From assembly GCA_013287475.1 (NCBI GenBank), contig JABDDT010000004.1, forward strand, positions 885 to 64,884: a stretch of DNA of 64,000 bases, written 5' to 3'. This DNA comes from Bacteroidota bacterium. GTDB lineage: Bacteria > Bacteroidota > Bacteroidia > Chitinophagales > Chitinophagaceae. The notes below the pieces were generated by a model. That model was not told the DNA's origin, searched no databases, and saw only the letters and a list, made by a program, of their open reading frames with translations. This document shows, piece after piece, positions 42,218-52,240 of this stretch. The translations under genes and the position numbers were made by a program. Every line of letters begins with the position of its first letter. The stretch's first letter is position 1.

Positions 42218-43330
42218 ATGAATATTAAAACTTATGGGATATTATTGACCGTAGCATTTGTAATGTTTTTCAATATTTCTATTTCGGCCCAAACCAAACT
42301 TGACAGCCTGCTGCCGGTTCGTGGTTTTTGTATTGATGCACCAAGACCAGCTGGCATGGATTCCTTTATTCATTTTATAGGAAACGAATTGGCTCCGCGA
42401 AAAGTTAATACGTTGATAGTTCAGATCGAATATCACTATCAGTTCAAATCTCATCCGGAGCTTATCGATAGTTTCGCGCTTTCAAAAGCAGACATAAAAA
42501 AAATTATTGCTGTCTGCAGAAAAAATAATATCCGGGTCATTCCGCAAATCAACCTGCTTGGTCATCAGTCCTGGGCGAATCATACTGGTAAATTATTAAG
42601 GGTTTACCCGCAATTCGATGAAACGCCCGCTATAAAAATGCCGGCAATATATGTGTGGCCAAATGCAGATAATCTTTATTGCAGAAGTTATTGCCCTCTG
42701 CACCCTGATTTGCATCCCATACTCTTTGAAGTAATTGATGAACTCTGCGATGTTTTTGAAAGCGATGCATTTCATGCAGGGATGGATGAGGTATTTTATA
42801 TTGGTGATGATAAATGTCCGCGATGCGGCGGAAGAGATAAAGCAGAATTATTTGCCGGAGAAGTGAGGACAATTCATGATCACCTGCAATTGAAAGGGAG
42901 GGAAATGTGGATCTGGGGCGACCGGCTGCTGGATGGTAAAACAACCGGTTTGGGTGAGTGGGAGGCTAGTTTCAACAATACATACCGGGCTGTTGACATG
43001 ATTCCGAAAGATGTAGTGATTTGCGACTGGCATTATGATAGGGCAGATAAAACCGCCATTTATTTTGCAATGAAAGGGTTCAGGGTGATAACCTGTCCCT
43101 GGAGGCAGCCATCGACGGCGGTTATTCAGATAAACGACATCCTAAACTTTAAACAGGAATCAACCCCTGAAATGAACGCCCGTTTTCTCGGAATCATGGA
43201 AACCATTTGGGTGCGCACCGATACATTTTTGAACAATTATTATACAGAACCTCCATCAGCTACTCCCATTGAAAACACACCCTGGAATTGTTTCAGGGTT
43301 ATGTATGGTGCCATCGATAAACTTCAATAA
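42218..43330 (+). CDS. Exported GH20-like family protein
   Basis: A 370-residue protein with a signal peptide (about 1-24, ending SISAQ) and a TIM-barrel like that of glycoside hydrolase family 20 (beta-N-acetylhexosaminidases). Hallmarks are VRGFCIDAPRPAGMD at about 34-48, RVIPQINLLGHQSWA, and the acid/nucleophile pair Asp-Glu in HAGMDEVFYIGDDKCPRCGG. EMWIWGDRLLDG and VICDWHYD follow. The family cuts N-acetylglucosamine or -galactosamine from glycans. A CPRC segment, possibly zinc-binding, is unusual for GH20. It stands alone, not in a polysaccharide locus. Confidence 0.85.
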   Translation: MNIKTYGILLTVAFVMFFNISISAQTKLDSLLPVRGFCIDAPRPAGMDSFIHFIGNELAPRKVNTLIVQIEYHYQFKSHPELIDSFALSKADIKKIIAVCRKNNIRVIPQINLLGHQSWANHTGKLLRVYPQFDETPAIKMPAIYVWPNADNLYCRSYCPLHPDLHPILFEVIDELCDVFESDAFHAGMDEVFYIGDDKCPRCGGRDKAELFAGEVRTIHDHLQLKGREMWIWGDRLLDGKTTGLGEWEASFNNTYRAVDMIPKDVVICDWHYDRADKTAIYFAMKGFRVITCPWRQPSTAVIQINDILNFKQESTPEMNARFLGIMETIWVRTDTFLNNYYTEPPSATPIENTPWNCFRVMYGAIDKLQ

Positions 43331-43482
43331 CTATTAACCATTTCTGTGATTTGCGATAATTAGCCGCATACAGGGTTATTATACATGATGATAAAATGAT
43401 ATATAATATTTATTTAAGTTCTAATCGGGTTTTTGCGATATCTGGCTAAAATAAATGAAATATTTTTACGAATTTTCTGAAA

Positions 43483-43515
43483 TTGACTTATGGAATCCCT
43501 TTTTTTGTATATTTA
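43483..43515 (+). promoter_or_regulatory. Bacteroidota-type promoter candidate
   Basis: TTG at 43483-43485 and TATATTTA at 43508-43515 resemble the -33 and -7 elements (TTTG and TAnnTTTG) with a spacing of 22 bases. The following small gene starts 53 bases later. The last base of the -7 element differs from consensus. Confidence 0.4.
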
Positions 43516-43568
43516 CGTGAGTCCGCAGGACAAAAGAAACCATTTAAAGAATCTATAAATAAAAGCAG

Positions 43569-43751
43569 ATGTACAAACCAATCAACAGAATTTCATTGAT
43601 CGCTTTGGGTTCAATAACTTATTGGGTGGGATATTGTGGTTTCTTCACTCACCTGCAGAATACAGCCTATGCCTTACTAAGCCTGTTTTTGATCATATCC
43701 GGTCTCTGGCTTGCAGGTACGAATTCTTCCAATTTGGTCAGGGGCAAATAA
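43569..43751 (+). CDS. Small membrane protein (60 aa)
   Basis: A 60-residue frame with two hydrophobic segments: RISLIALGSITYWVGYCGFF and TAYALLSLFLIISGLWLAG, separated by a short polar turn. The composition and the promoter-like sequence upstream support a real gene of the small two-helix membrane type. There is no recognised family. It is flanked by long intergenic stretches on both sides and has no clear partner. Confidence 0.5.
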   Translation: MYKPINRISLIALGSITYWVGYCGFFTHLQNTAYALLSLFLIISGLWLAGTNSSNLVRGK

Positions 43752-44056
43752 AACTGTCAAGTAATAGCTTCGTTTTAAATTGAAAGCTATAATTTCATAA
43801 TTGCACTAAATCTAAGTGTAAACTCTTACCCTATTTAAACATAAGGATAAACTGCCGGCTGATTTTTCGTTACAGTTCGGGAAATAAATCAGCAGAAAGT
43901 TTTATCCGGATCGATCCCTTCTCTTTTATAATCTCCCGGGAATTTTAAATGCCTGCCTGCTATCATATTATTGTAGCATTCAGCGTTACTATGTAAAGTC
44001 ATTTCTTGCGCTCATGAATTTAATTAACTGAGCCCTAACCCTAATGAAATGCTATC
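43752..44056. other. Intergenic region with small inverted repeats
   Basis: No gene is visible in these 305 bases. ATAGCTT (43764-43770) pairs with AAGCTAT (43784-43790) and may end the small-protein transcript. GCTGATTT (43858-43865) pairs with AAATCAGC (43886-43893) over a 20-base loop. Neither is followed by a T-run. The last 60 bases upstream of 44057 hold no recognisable promoter. Confidence 0.5.
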
Positions 44057-46270
44057 ATGAAGACCCTGGCCTTGTGGAGTATATGGAGGAAAGCAAACAA
44101 TTTTCATATATTATTTACGCTCTTTCTATTAGCTTTTTCTACCAAAGGGGTCGCTACTACCTATTATGTAAGCAGTTCGGGCAATGATTCCAATAACGGC
44201 ACTTCTATAGTTGATGCCTGGTCGACTATCGATAAAGTAAACAGCAGTGTATTTCTTCCCGGTGACACATTGTATTTTGAAGGTGGACAAACTTTTAATG
44301 GTAATATTTATTTATCTGCCACTGATGCCAATGATCCCAACAACATTTTTGTTATTTCATCCTATGGTACAGGAAGTGCAACGATTAATGCAGGCAGTTC
44401 TTATGGTTTTTATGCATTCAATACACAGGGGTTCTCCGTTTCCAATTTAATATTTGATGGCAATAGTGTAAACACTAATAACAGTGCAGGCCTGATCATA
44501 TTCTCAGATCTTTCAGGAAATGTTAAGCTCAGTAATATTTCTGTAAGTAATGTTGAAATTAAAAACTTCGGGGCGGAGGGAGTTAAAATTTACACTTCAG
44601 CTGGCCTTACCGGATTTCAAAACCTTTCACTCAGCTATCTGAGTGTACACGATGTAACAAATAACGGGATCATGATTTTTGGGAATATTACCCAATCACT
44701 CGTTGGATGGCAGCATAAAAATGTTTCTATTTCAAATTGTGAAGTATATAACGTTCCCGGATCTCCCATTCCTGCAGCTTATGAAGGTAATGGCATCGTG
44801 ATCGCCGGAGTAGATGGTGGAGTGATTCAGTATTGCACAGCGCACGATAATGGACAGAACAATGTTTTTTGCGGAGGACCTGCCGGCATCTGGACCCTTG
44901 AGAGTAATGATGTTACCATACAGTATTGTGAAAGCTATAGAAACCACGATGGTTCAGGATGTGACGGTGCGGGTTTTGACCTCGACGGCGGTGTGACCAA
45001 TTCAATGATGCAATACAATTATTCTCATGAAAATGATGGAGCCGGCTATCTTATGGGCCAATATGAAAATGCAAGATCCTGGGCTAATAATTCAATGAGG
45101 TATAATATAAGTCAGAATGATGGCGTAAAGAATGAGGGTGGCATTGGTTTATTTAAGGGACCAGGCACAACCATGAGTGGCGCAAATATTTATAATAATG
45201 TGGTTTATATTTCACCTCAAATCGCCAATAACAGTGAAAGTGCCGCATATATTACAAATTGGGCTACGGGCATCAACAACGTAGCTTTCTACAATAATAT
45301 TTTTTACAGCACTGGTGGAGTACCCTTCATCAGTATTCCTGCGGGCTATTCTGCTTTTTTTGCAGGCAATATATATTGGTCTTCAGGTAATCCTTTTTCT
45401 CTCTTTTATCAGGGTAATAATTATTCATCATTGGACTCCTGGCGCACTGCAACAGGAAATGAAATAGTAAGTGGGAACAAAACCGGTCTCAACAGTGATC
45501 CACTTTTAACCAATCCGGGTTCAGGAGGCACCATTGGATTCGGTAACAGCCTCAACACGCTGAATGCCTATAAAATTAATAACAGTTCATCTCCGGCTAA
45601 TAATGCAGCATTGGATCTCTATTCACTCTTTTCTATTAATCCGGGTAATATAGATTTTTGGGGAACAATCCTACCGGGTGGAAGTGCCAATGATATAGGA
45701 GCTAACCAGGTCAGCATTCCACTTCCACTTGTATTGTTGTATTTCAATGGCAATTGCGCCGGTACAGAACAAAACATATCCTGGGCTACAGGAGAAGAAA
45801 CAAATATGAGATCCATTGAACTCATGTATTCAGAAAATGGAAATAAATTTAGCCGTTTGTCAGACATAACCCCCAAGGGAAGCAATAGCGTATATAGTTT
45901 TACAAATGATATGTCATCACCAGGGAATAATTATTATCAGTTAAAAATGACTGACCTGGACGGTTCCATTTCTTACTCAACGGTTCTGAATATAAATTGC
46001 CAGAATATTTCCGATAAAATAAGTGTTGGTCCCAATCCTTTCATTAACTCTTTCAACCTTTCAATTGAAACAACTGTCAAGAGCCCGGCAACAATAACTT
46101 TATATGATGCCATGGGAAAACTGCTTTCTGAGAGAACGGTACCACTAATCGAAGGCAATAACCAGGTCAGTTTCGACGGAATGAATTGGTTGCCTTCAGG
46201 GATTTATTATCTTCGGATCGCATATAAGGATCAGGTAGATCATTTCAAGCTGCTTAAAGCGGGTTATTAA
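44057..46270 (+). CDS. Exported right-handed beta-helix protein with sorting domain
   Basis: A 737-residue secreted protein. The signal peptide is at about 14-33 (FHILFTLFLLAFSTKGVATT), preceded by a basic stretch. TYYVSSSGNDSNNGTS at about 34-49 marks the beginning of a pectate-lyase-like right-handed beta-helix with many short repeats (VSNLIFDGNSV, NVEIKNFGAEGVKI, NCEVYNVPGSP, YCESYRNHDGSG), reaching about residue 500. A module with QNISWATGEETNMRSIELMYSEN follows. The last 85 residues form a T9SS-type sorting domain (VGPNPFINSFNLSI...GIYYLRIAYK). Glycan binding or cleavage is likely. Confidence 0.85.
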   Translation: MKTLALWSIWRKANNFHILFTLFLLAFSTKGVATTYYVSSSGNDSNNGTSIVDAWSTIDKVNSSVFLPGDTLYFEGGQTFNGNIYLSATDANDPNNIFVISSYGTGSATINAGSSYGFYAFNTQGFSVSNLIFDGNSVNTNNSAGLIIFSDLSGNVKLSNISVSNVEIKNFGAEGVKIYTSAGLTGFQNLSLSYLSVHDVTNNGIMIFGNITQSLVGWQHKNVSISNCEVYNVPGSPIPAAYEGNGIVIAGVDGGVIQYCTAHDNGQNNVFCGGPAGIWTLESNDVTIQYCESYRNHDGSGCDGAGFDLDGGVTNSMMQYNYSHENDGAGYLMGQYENARSWANNSMRYNISQNDGVKNEGGIGLFKGPGTTMSGANIYNNVVYISPQIANNSESAAYITNWATGINNVAFYNNIFYSTGGVPFISIPAGYSAFFAGNIYWSSGNPFSLFYQGNNYSSLDSWRTATGNEIVSGNKTGLNSDPLLTNPGSGGTIGFGNSLNTLNAYKINNSSSPANNAALDLYSLFSINPGNIDFWGTILPGGSANDIGANQVSIPLPLVLLYFNGNCAGTEQNISWATGEETNMRSIELMYSENGNKFSRLSDITPKGSNSVYSFTNDMSSPGNNYYQLKMTDLDGSISYSTVLNINCQNISDKISVGPNPFINSFNLSIETTVKSPATITLYDAMGKLLSERTVPLIEGNNQVSFDGMNWLPSGIYYLRIAYKDQVDHFKLLKAGY

Positions 46271-46306
46271 TATTCACACCTCATAAATGCCCAACTGAAT
46301 AACTCC

Positions 46307-46330
46307 TTTGGAAATATTAACATTTCCAAA
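46307..46330. promoter_or_regulatory. Inverted repeat upstream of TonB receptor
   Basis: TTTGGAAAT (46307-46315) and ATTTCCAAA (46322-46330) form a perfect 9-bp inverted repeat with a six-base loop. It lies 37 bases after the beta-helix gene and 48 bases before the receptor start. It may be an operator or a terminator without a T-run. Confidence 0.45.
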
Positions 46331-46377
46331 CCTCCGGTTAAGATACTTTTACGTTCCGGAAAATTAATACCTGCTTG

Positions 46378-48705
46378 ATGAGTAAATGGTTTTTTCTTTT
46401 TATAATTCTTTTGTCTGAATCTGTATCCTACGGTCAAAACAGGCATACCATTAGTGGTATAATCAAAGAAAGCAGAACAGGCGAGTCTTTAATCGGAGCT
46501 ACAGTTTACCTGCTGGAACTACCGAGAACTGCATCATTGAGTAATTCCTATGGCTTTTATTCCATTTCTGCTCCAAAGGGTAATTATACTCTGATCATAA
46601 GTTTTTCGGGCTTTATCCCAGATTCAGTCAAAATAAATTTGGATAAGGATCTTTCGCAGCCAATAGAAATGGTTCAGCGAAACACTGAATTGCAGGAGGT
46701 TGTTGTAAGCTCGGTAAGGCAAACCGATAATGTAAGGAAACCCCTTATGGGAGTACTGAAACTTTCTGCAAAAGAAATTCAGGATATGCCCGTTATTTTT
46801 GGAGAAAAAGATATTTTAAAATCTCTTCAGTTACTTCCGGGTGTGCAATCAGCGGGTGATGGTGGCAGTGGATTTTATGTAAGAGGCGGCACGACGGATC
46901 AGAATCTTATTTTACTCGATGAAGCGACAGTATACAATCCGTCTCATTTGCTGGGCTTCTTTTCAACTTTCAATTCAGATGCAATAAAAGATGTGACTTT
47001 ATACAAAGGCGCCATTCCTGCGGAATATGGCGGCAGACTGGCTTCCGTGCTGGACGTAAGGATGAATGATGGAAATTCAAAAGAATATCAGGTAAGTGGA
47101 GGCCTCGGACTGATCTCATCCCGACTGAATGTGGAAGGGCCCATCGAAAAAGATAACGGTTCATTCATTGTAAGTGCCAGAAGAACTTATGCAGACCTCT
47201 TCCTCAAGTTGTCGAAAGATACAAACACAAAAAACAGCAGCCTGTATTTTTATGATATTAACGCCAAGGCGAATTACAAACTAGGCGACAAAGATCATAT
47301 CTATCTGTCCGGTTATTTTGGAAAGGATTTCCTGGGTCTCGGTAACAGTTTTGGAATTGACTATGGAAATACGACCGCTACATTCAGGTGGAATCATATT
47401 TTCAACAGCCGGTTGTTTTCCAACACCTCACTGATCTATAGTAAATACAATTATGATATCGACGTGACTTCCGGCAACAACGATGTTGCTATCAATTCCT
47501 TTATCAGGGATTATCATTTCAAAGAGGATATGCAATATTTCGTGGGTTCCGGAAACAAAATAAATTTCGGTCTCGATGTGATTGGTATCACGACTTCTCC
47601 AGGTGTCATAACGGCTGCTCCGCAAAGTGATAATTTTAATTCAATATCTGTACCGGATAAGCATGCTATTGAAAGTGCATTGTATTTTTCACAGGAAATC
47701 GCTTTGTCTGAGAAACTGAATATAAACTACGGGCTTCGTGCAGGGCTCTTTACGGTATTGGGTCCGGGTGCATTCTATACATATGATTCTGCCGGCTATG
47801 CCGTCGATACTGCAAATTATGGATCGGGCCAGATAGTGAAAAATTATTTTAACCTGGAACCACGTTTTTCCATGAGCTACCAGCTTACCGGGAACAGTTC
47901 AGTTAAGTTTGCATATGCACGCACTACACAAAATCTTCACCTTCTTTCGAATAGTACTTCATCAAATCCGACCGATGTTTGGATACCCAGTAGTAATAAT
48001 GTAAAACCAGAAATTGCCGACCAGGTATCTGTAGGATGGTTCAGAAATTTCAAGGAAAACCAATATGAATTTTCAACCGAAATTTATTACCGGAACATGC
48101 AGAACCAGATCGATTATAAGAATGGTGCACAGTTGATCGCGAACGTAAATGTTGAATCCCAGCTGATATTCGGAAAGGGCAGATCATATGGTCTGGAACT
48201 ATTCATCAAAAAAAAATACGGACAACTCAGTGGTTGGATCAGTTATACTTTATCCAGGACGGAACGCCAGTTCACACAGGTTAATAATGACAGCTGGTAT
48301 CCTGCAAATCAGGACAGGACAAATAATCTGGCAGTTGTGGGAATTTATAAGCTGAATAAGAAATGGACACTCTCTGCGGATTTAGTTTACTATACCGGCA
48401 ATGCAGTCAGTTGGCCAAGTGGGAAATACGAAGTAAACGGGCAGGCTGCGTTTGTTTATGTGGAAAGAAATGGATACCGGATGCCTTCATATAATAGATT
48501 GGATATTGGGGTGACATTGCAAGGTAAAAAGACGAAGAAATTTGAAAGCAACTGGAACTTCTCTCTTTATAATGCTTATGGAAGAGAAAATCCTTATAGC
48601 ATCAGCTTTCAGCAGGATCCCGGAGATCCCTCTAAAACCCAGGCTGTGCAATGGTCTTTGTTCCGCTGGGTGCCTTCCGTCACTTATAATTTTAAATTTT
48701 TGTAA
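46378..48705 (+). CDS. TonB-dependent receptor with carboxypeptidase-regulatory-like domain
   Basis: A 775-residue outer-membrane receptor. The signal peptide (about 1-20, ending SYGQ) is followed by a CarboxypepD_reg-like domain (about 22-105, with ISGIIKESRTGESLIGATV) and a plug domain (about 115-225, with SLQLLPGVQSAGDGGSGFYVRGG, a typical TonB plug). A 22-stranded barrel ends in VPSVTYNFKFL. Size fits the smaller, non-SusC receptor group. It imports a ligand with energy from TonB. Start at ATG 46378, where an in-frame TTG precedes it directly. The DUF4249 partner starts 1 base after the stop, so the pair is one unit. Confidence 0.93.
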   Translation: MSKWFFLFIILLSESVSYGQNRHTISGIIKESRTGESLIGATVYLLELPRTASLSNSYGFYSISAPKGNYTLIISFSGFIPDSVKINLDKDLSQPIEMVQRNTELQEVVVSSVRQTDNVRKPLMGVLKLSAKEIQDMPVIFGEKDILKSLQLLPGVQSAGDGGSGFYVRGGTTDQNLILLDEATVYNPSHLLGFFSTFNSDAIKDVTLYKGAIPAEYGGRLASVLDVRMNDGNSKEYQVSGGLGLISSRLNVEGPIEKDNGSFIVSARRTYADLFLKLSKDTNTKNSSLYFYDINAKANYKLGDKDHIYLSGYFGKDFLGLGNSFGIDYGNTTATFRWNHIFNSRLFSNTSLIYSKYNYDIDVTSGNNDVAINSFIRDYHFKEDMQYFVGSGNKINFGLDVIGITTSPGVITAAPQSDNFNSISVPDKHAIESALYFSQEIALSEKLNINYGLRAGLFTVLGPGAFYTYDSAGYAVDTANYGSGQIVKNYFNLEPRFSMSYQLTGNSSVKFAYARTTQNLHLLSNSTSSNPTDVWIPSSNNVKPEIADQVSVGWFRNFKENQYEFSTEIYYRNMQNQIDYKNGAQLIANVNVESQLIFGKGRSYGLELFIKKKYGQLSGWISYTLSRTERQFTQVNNDSWYPANQDRTNNLAVVGIYKLNKKWTLSADLVYYTGNAVSWPSGKYEVNGQAAFVYVERNGYRMPSYNRLDIGVTLQGKKTKKFESNWNFSLYNAYGRENPYSISFQQDPGDPSKTQAVQWSLFRWVPSVTYNFKFL

Positions 48706-48706
48706 A

Positions 48707-49501
48707 ATGAAAGTATTAACTCCGATAACTTTTATTTTAATTTTTCTTTTTTATTCCTGCCAGAAGGTAGTGACTCTTAAACTCAATACGATACCACCAC
48801 AGATTGTGATACAGGGTGAAGTAACGGATTCCGCAGGTCCATATTCTATCACGATCAATCAGACTGTTGATTTTTACGCAGACAATGTTTTTCCTCCCGT
48901 CTCCGGTGCCATAGTTAAGATCAGTGATGATGAAGGATATACAGATAGTCTGACTGAATTTTCACCCGGCATTTATTCTACGCATGGATTACAGGGCAAA
49001 GCGGGACATACGTATACCTTATCAGTTTTTGCCCAGAATACAAATTATTCAGCAGTATCTACCATGCCTATGCCGGTCAAATTGGATTCCGTAACACTTG
49101 AAATTACCAGCGGATTCGGAATGCAACGGATTAATGCAATCGTCAATTTTCAGGATCCTCCGGGTATTGCAAATTATTACCAGTTTCAGGAATATATCAA
49201 CGGACAGCTCTTTAATAAAGAAATATTCATTTTTGATGATCGACTCTCGGATGGGAAATACATCAGTGCTACGTTGCGGACAGACAGTTCATATCTTAAA
49301 TCAGGCGATCAGCTTAAGGTAAACATGTTTTCGATTGACCAAAATGTATATAATTACTTCCTCCAACTTCGTCAATCCTCCGGCACCGGTGCATTTAATT
49401 CAACTGCTTCTCCCGCCAATCCGACCTCCAATATTTCCGGTGGAGCACTGGGTTATTTTTCTGCTCATACCACCCAATCACAAATAATTACAGTTTACTG
49501 A
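48707..49501 (+). CDS. DUF4249 family lipoprotein
   Basis: A 264-residue lipoprotein with signal and lipobox (FILIFLFYSCQK, Cys18). The body belongs to the DUF4249 group, often encoded next to TonB receptors: IPPQIVIQGEVTDSAGPYSI, then VDFYADNVFPPVSGAIVKISDD, and TLSVFAQNTNYSAVSTMP. It should act at the cell surface as the ligand-binding partner of the receptor, like SusD-type lipoproteins but unrelated in fold. A frame starting upstream in the receptor gene is only open by chance. The true ATG is one base after the receptor stop. Confidence 0.9.
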   Translation: MKVLTPITFILIFLFYSCQKVVTLKLNTIPPQIVIQGEVTDSAGPYSITINQTVDFYADNVFPPVSGAIVKISDDEGYTDSLTEFSPGIYSTHGLQGKAGHTYTLSVFAQNTNYSAVSTMPMPVKLDSVTLEITSGFGMQRINAIVNFQDPPGIANYYQFQEYINGQLFNKEIFIFDDRLSDGKYISATLRTDSSYLKSGDQLKVNMFSIDQNVYNYFLQLRQSSGTGAFNSTASPANPTSNISGGALGYFSAHTTQSQIITVY

Positions 49502-49618
49502 AGAGGAGAACGACGCCAGCAGCCTTTGTCTATTTTTTAATCATCATCTGCTCACTCCGGAATGGATGGAGCGCATTCTTCTCCTTTATTTACTATAAAA
49601 TATTAGCTTTGGAAATTT

Positions 49619-50464
49619 ATGAATGCAGACGATCAGAAGGATATAGATAAATCGGAGAAAGAATCCTGGCCGCAGGATCCGAATGCTGATATTACAACAC
49701 AATTTTCTACACCATCACCTGAAACTGAAATGGAAGTACATCATCATCCACAGTTGGATCATAAACCCAAGCCCTGGAAAGAATACCTGCTGGAAGGTTT
49801 TATGATATTTATTGCAGTCATGCTGGGTTTTTTTGCTGAGAATATCAGGGAGGATATTACCAACAGCGAACATGTAAGGCAATTGACCTCCCAAATGGTG
49901 CAGGATCTGAAGGTAGATACTAACAGGTTAAATAATATAATAGAAAACGAACAAAAAATATTGCGAAGCAACGACACCTTATTTAGCCTTTTGCAGGGGC
50001 CCTTCGAAAAATTAAATACTAAAAAGCTGCAGATGGTTGCCATTAATGCCCATGGTATGTGGCCATTTCATGCATCTTTGGGAGCGATCGCAGCGATAAA
50101 GAATGAACTGCATCTGAAACAGTTTGCCAATTCCGAAATAATCAGATATATCGCTCAATACGAAGGCAATATTGAGCTATTGCATACCGTGCAGGATATT
50201 ACCCTTCAGTATCAACGAAATTTTCTTGATCCGTTTTTAAGCAGGCATTTTACACCTGCTAACCTCAATGCTGCTTTCCATCATGCTTCACCGGATGAAA
50301 AGATGCGAAACCTGACCCAGGAGGATCTAACACAATTGGGGGCCGAAATGGTATTGATAAGAATAAACAACGACGAGCTTATAAGAGATAATCAGGAATT
50401 GAAACAGGATGCCATAGAACTATTGCAATATGTGACCAGACAATATAACCTGTCCGGATATTGA
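49619..50464 (+). CDS. DUF6090-like membrane protein
   Basis: A 281-residue protein with a soluble acidic N-terminus (about 1-55), one membrane helix (FMIFIAVMLGFFAENIR at about 62-78), and a long helical region (about 80-281) rich in charged residues (LTSQMVQDLKVDTNRLNNIIENEQ). This is the layout of the DUF6090 group found in Bacteroidota: helix plus extracytoplasmic coiled region. Function unknown. A -7-like box TAGCTTTG (49604-49611) lies seven bases upstream, so the leader would be very short. It converges on the lytic transglycosylase, with four bases between stops. Confidence 0.75.
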   Translation: MNADDQKDIDKSEKESWPQDPNADITTQFSTPSPETEMEVHHHPQLDHKPKPWKEYLLEGFMIFIAVMLGFFAENIREDITNSEHVRQLTSQMVQDLKVDTNRLNNIIENEQKILRSNDTLFSLLQGPFEKLNTKKLQMVAINAHGMWPFHASLGAIAAIKNELHLKQFANSEIIRYIAQYEGNIELLHTVQDITLQYQRNFLDPFLSRHFTPANLNAAFHHASPDEKMRNLTQEDLTQLGAEMVLIRINNDELIRDNQELKQDAIELLQYVTRQYNLSGY

Positions 50465-50468
50465 TTCC

Positions 50469-51305
50469 TTATTTGCTGTTATGGAGTGCATGATTAGATC
50501 TATGTAAGGATTCCTCAGATTCTTTTAATATTCTATTGAATTTTTCTTCCGAAGTTTCATCTTTTACCTGAGGAATTTCCTTTGCGGTAATTTTTATTGT
50601 TTGTAAATCCGTAAAAGTCTTATACGAATTAGCATATGGGATACCCTTGGTTTTGGATAGCAGAACCGGGTTATAAATGCCTTCAAAATAATAACAGGTA
50701 GCAATATATTTTTTTACATATTCTCTTGTTTCTTCCGGAAGATAATTCTGGAGCGTCCAGTAATTTTTGCTTCCTGACTTTTTAATAGCAGAGTAAACGG
50801 GGCCTTCACCGCCGTTGTATGCGGCGAACACAAGAAACCAGTCACCAAATTCTTCATGCAGATCCTTCAGGTACCTGGCTGCCGCTATGGTACTCTTGTA
50901 ATAATCTTTTCGCTCATCGTGATGCTTGTTGACCTTCAACCCAAGGATACGGGCTGTTTTAGGCATTAACTGCCAGGGACCAACGGCGCCTACTTTGGAA
51001 ACAGCTTTTGTTTTCAACTCAGATTCTACAACTGCGAGATATTTTAACTGAACGGGAAGACCAAAATGATTAAATACAGAATCAATCATAATAAAAGGAG
51101 AACTGCTTCTCTTTTTTATGCTGTAAAGATTATTCCTGTTTGCCTGTATATAAGTTTTTACAAACTGCTTTACATGCTTGTTTAAAGGCGCTTTATCTAA
51201 CCCTGCAAAATAATTTTCGGTGGTCCCCCCATCAACTGCAGGGATTACAAAAAACAATAATGTGCAGGTTATTATAATATTCTTTATGGACGTTGAGTGT
51301 GGCAT
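50469..51305 (-). CDS. Lytic transglycosylase (SLT domain)
   Basis: A 278-residue exported enzyme with a signal peptide (about 9-25, LLFFVIPAVDGG) and an SLT-type lysozyme-like domain (about 70-215). It has the catalytic Glu94 in AVVESELKTKAVS, then VGAVGPWQLMPKTARILGL and VFAAYNGGEGPVYSAIKK. The family cleaves murein glycan strands with formation of 1,6-anhydro products. There are no LysM repeats, unlike full MltD. The C-terminal tail (about 220-278) is charged. It lies downstream of the ABC importer operon in the same direction but has its own gap with a strong hairpin. Confidence 0.92.
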   Translation of the reverse strand: MPHSTSIKNIIITCTLLFFVIPAVDGGTTENYFAGLDKAPLNKHVKQFVKTYIQANRNNLYSIKKRSSSPFIMIDSVFNHFGLPVQLKYLAVVESELKTKAVSKVGAVGPWQLMPKTARILGLKVNKHHDERKDYYKSTIAAARYLKDLHEEFGDWFLVFAAYNGGEGPVYSAIKKSGSKNYWTLQNYLPEETREYVKKYIATCYYFEGIYNPVLLSKTKGIPYANSYKTFTDLQTIKITAKEIPQVKDETSEEKFNRILKESEESLHRSNHALHNSK

Positions 51306-51386
51306 ACAGCCCTAGGAATCAATCCGAATGCCGCTTTGTAACTATATGGATATCAGCAATTTATATAAGAAAAAAAGAAATAATTG

Positions 51387-51401
51387 TTCCCCCCGGGGGA
51401 A
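51387..51401 (-). terminator. GC-rich hairpin after the ABC importer operon
   Basis: TTCCCCC and GGGGGAA form a near-perfect palindrome with C-G pairs only, unusual in this AT-rich DNA. On the minus strand it is followed by an A/T stretch with seven T (about 51370). It lies 73 bases after the ATPase stop and fits a terminator for the importer genes. Confidence 0.5.
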
Positions 51402-51473
51402 TGAAAGCAGGTATTTGGGAAGGCTTGATTTCAATCAATTTTCGCTTAAATTCTTTGAAATTTCAATTGAATA

Positions 51474-52223
51474 TTATCCAAACCATTCGAAAATATCCGG
51501 AAGTGATAATCTGGATTTCATTTCAGCATTGATATCACGAAGGATTTTGCCTTCGTTCAATTGTATCAGACGGTTCCCGTATTGATGCGCATCTTTTATA
51601 TTGTGGGTAATTAATATGGTTGTCATGCCAAGGTCTTTATTGAGTTTATCCGCAAGTTTTAAAACCACCAATGCGGATTTCGGATCAAGCGCTGCTGTCG
51701 GTTCATCGAGCAATAAAATATTGGTATCATCCATTACGCTCATCAGCAAAGTCAACGCCTGTCTTTGTCCGCCTGACAAATTTCCCATGGGCTGATTAAT
51801 TTTATTCTCCAGTCCCATTCCTAATTCAGAAATCTTCTCCTGTACTTTTTTCTTAAAAGCAGCATTGATACCAATCGTCATATTTTTTCTCTGTGTACGC
51901 AAAGCCGCGAGTCTGAAATTATCCAGTATAGTCAAATCGGGTGCCGTACCATTATTAGGGTTCTGAAAAACCCGGGCAACCCACCTGCTTCTTTTATATT
52001 CAGGCAAGGGAGTCACATCATTGCCATTAATTTCAATCTTACCCAAAGAAGGCATTTCTACACCCGCAATAATGTTAAGCAGGGTTGTCTTTCCACTTCC
52101 GTTTGCACCAATAACGACCACGAATTCGCCTTCATTTATTTGTAATGAAATGTTGTTCAAAGCGGTGACTTCATTCGTTTTCCCTTTATTGAAAAATTTA
52201 CTTATTTTCTGAAGTGAAATCAT
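51474..52223 (-). CDS. ABC transporter ATP-binding protein
   Basis: A 249-residue ABC ATPase. Walker A is IGANGSGKTT at about 37-46, the ABC signature LSGGQRQALTLL is at about 148-159, Walker B ILLLDEPTAALDP at about 168-180, and the switch His in ILITHNIKDAH. Length is normal. It is the third gene of a substrate-binding protein, permease, ATPase set and should energise import of the ligand. The group is that of tryptophan/tyrosine-type (TrpXYZ) importers with broad substrate possibilities. Confidence 0.95.
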   Translation of the reverse strand: MISLQKISKFFNKGKTNEVTALNNISLQINEGEFVVVIGANGSGKTTLLNIIAGVEMPSLGKIEINGNDVTPLPEYKRSRWVARVFQNPNNGTAPDLTILDNFRLAALRTQRKNMTIGINAAFKKKVQEKISELGMGLENKINQPMGNLSGGQRQALTLLMSVMDDTNILLLDEPTAALDPKSALVVLKLADKLNKDLGMTTILITHNIKDAHQYGNRLIQLNEGKILRDINAEMKSRLSLPDIFEWFG

Positions 52224-52240
52224 CCGTGATATAAATTTTA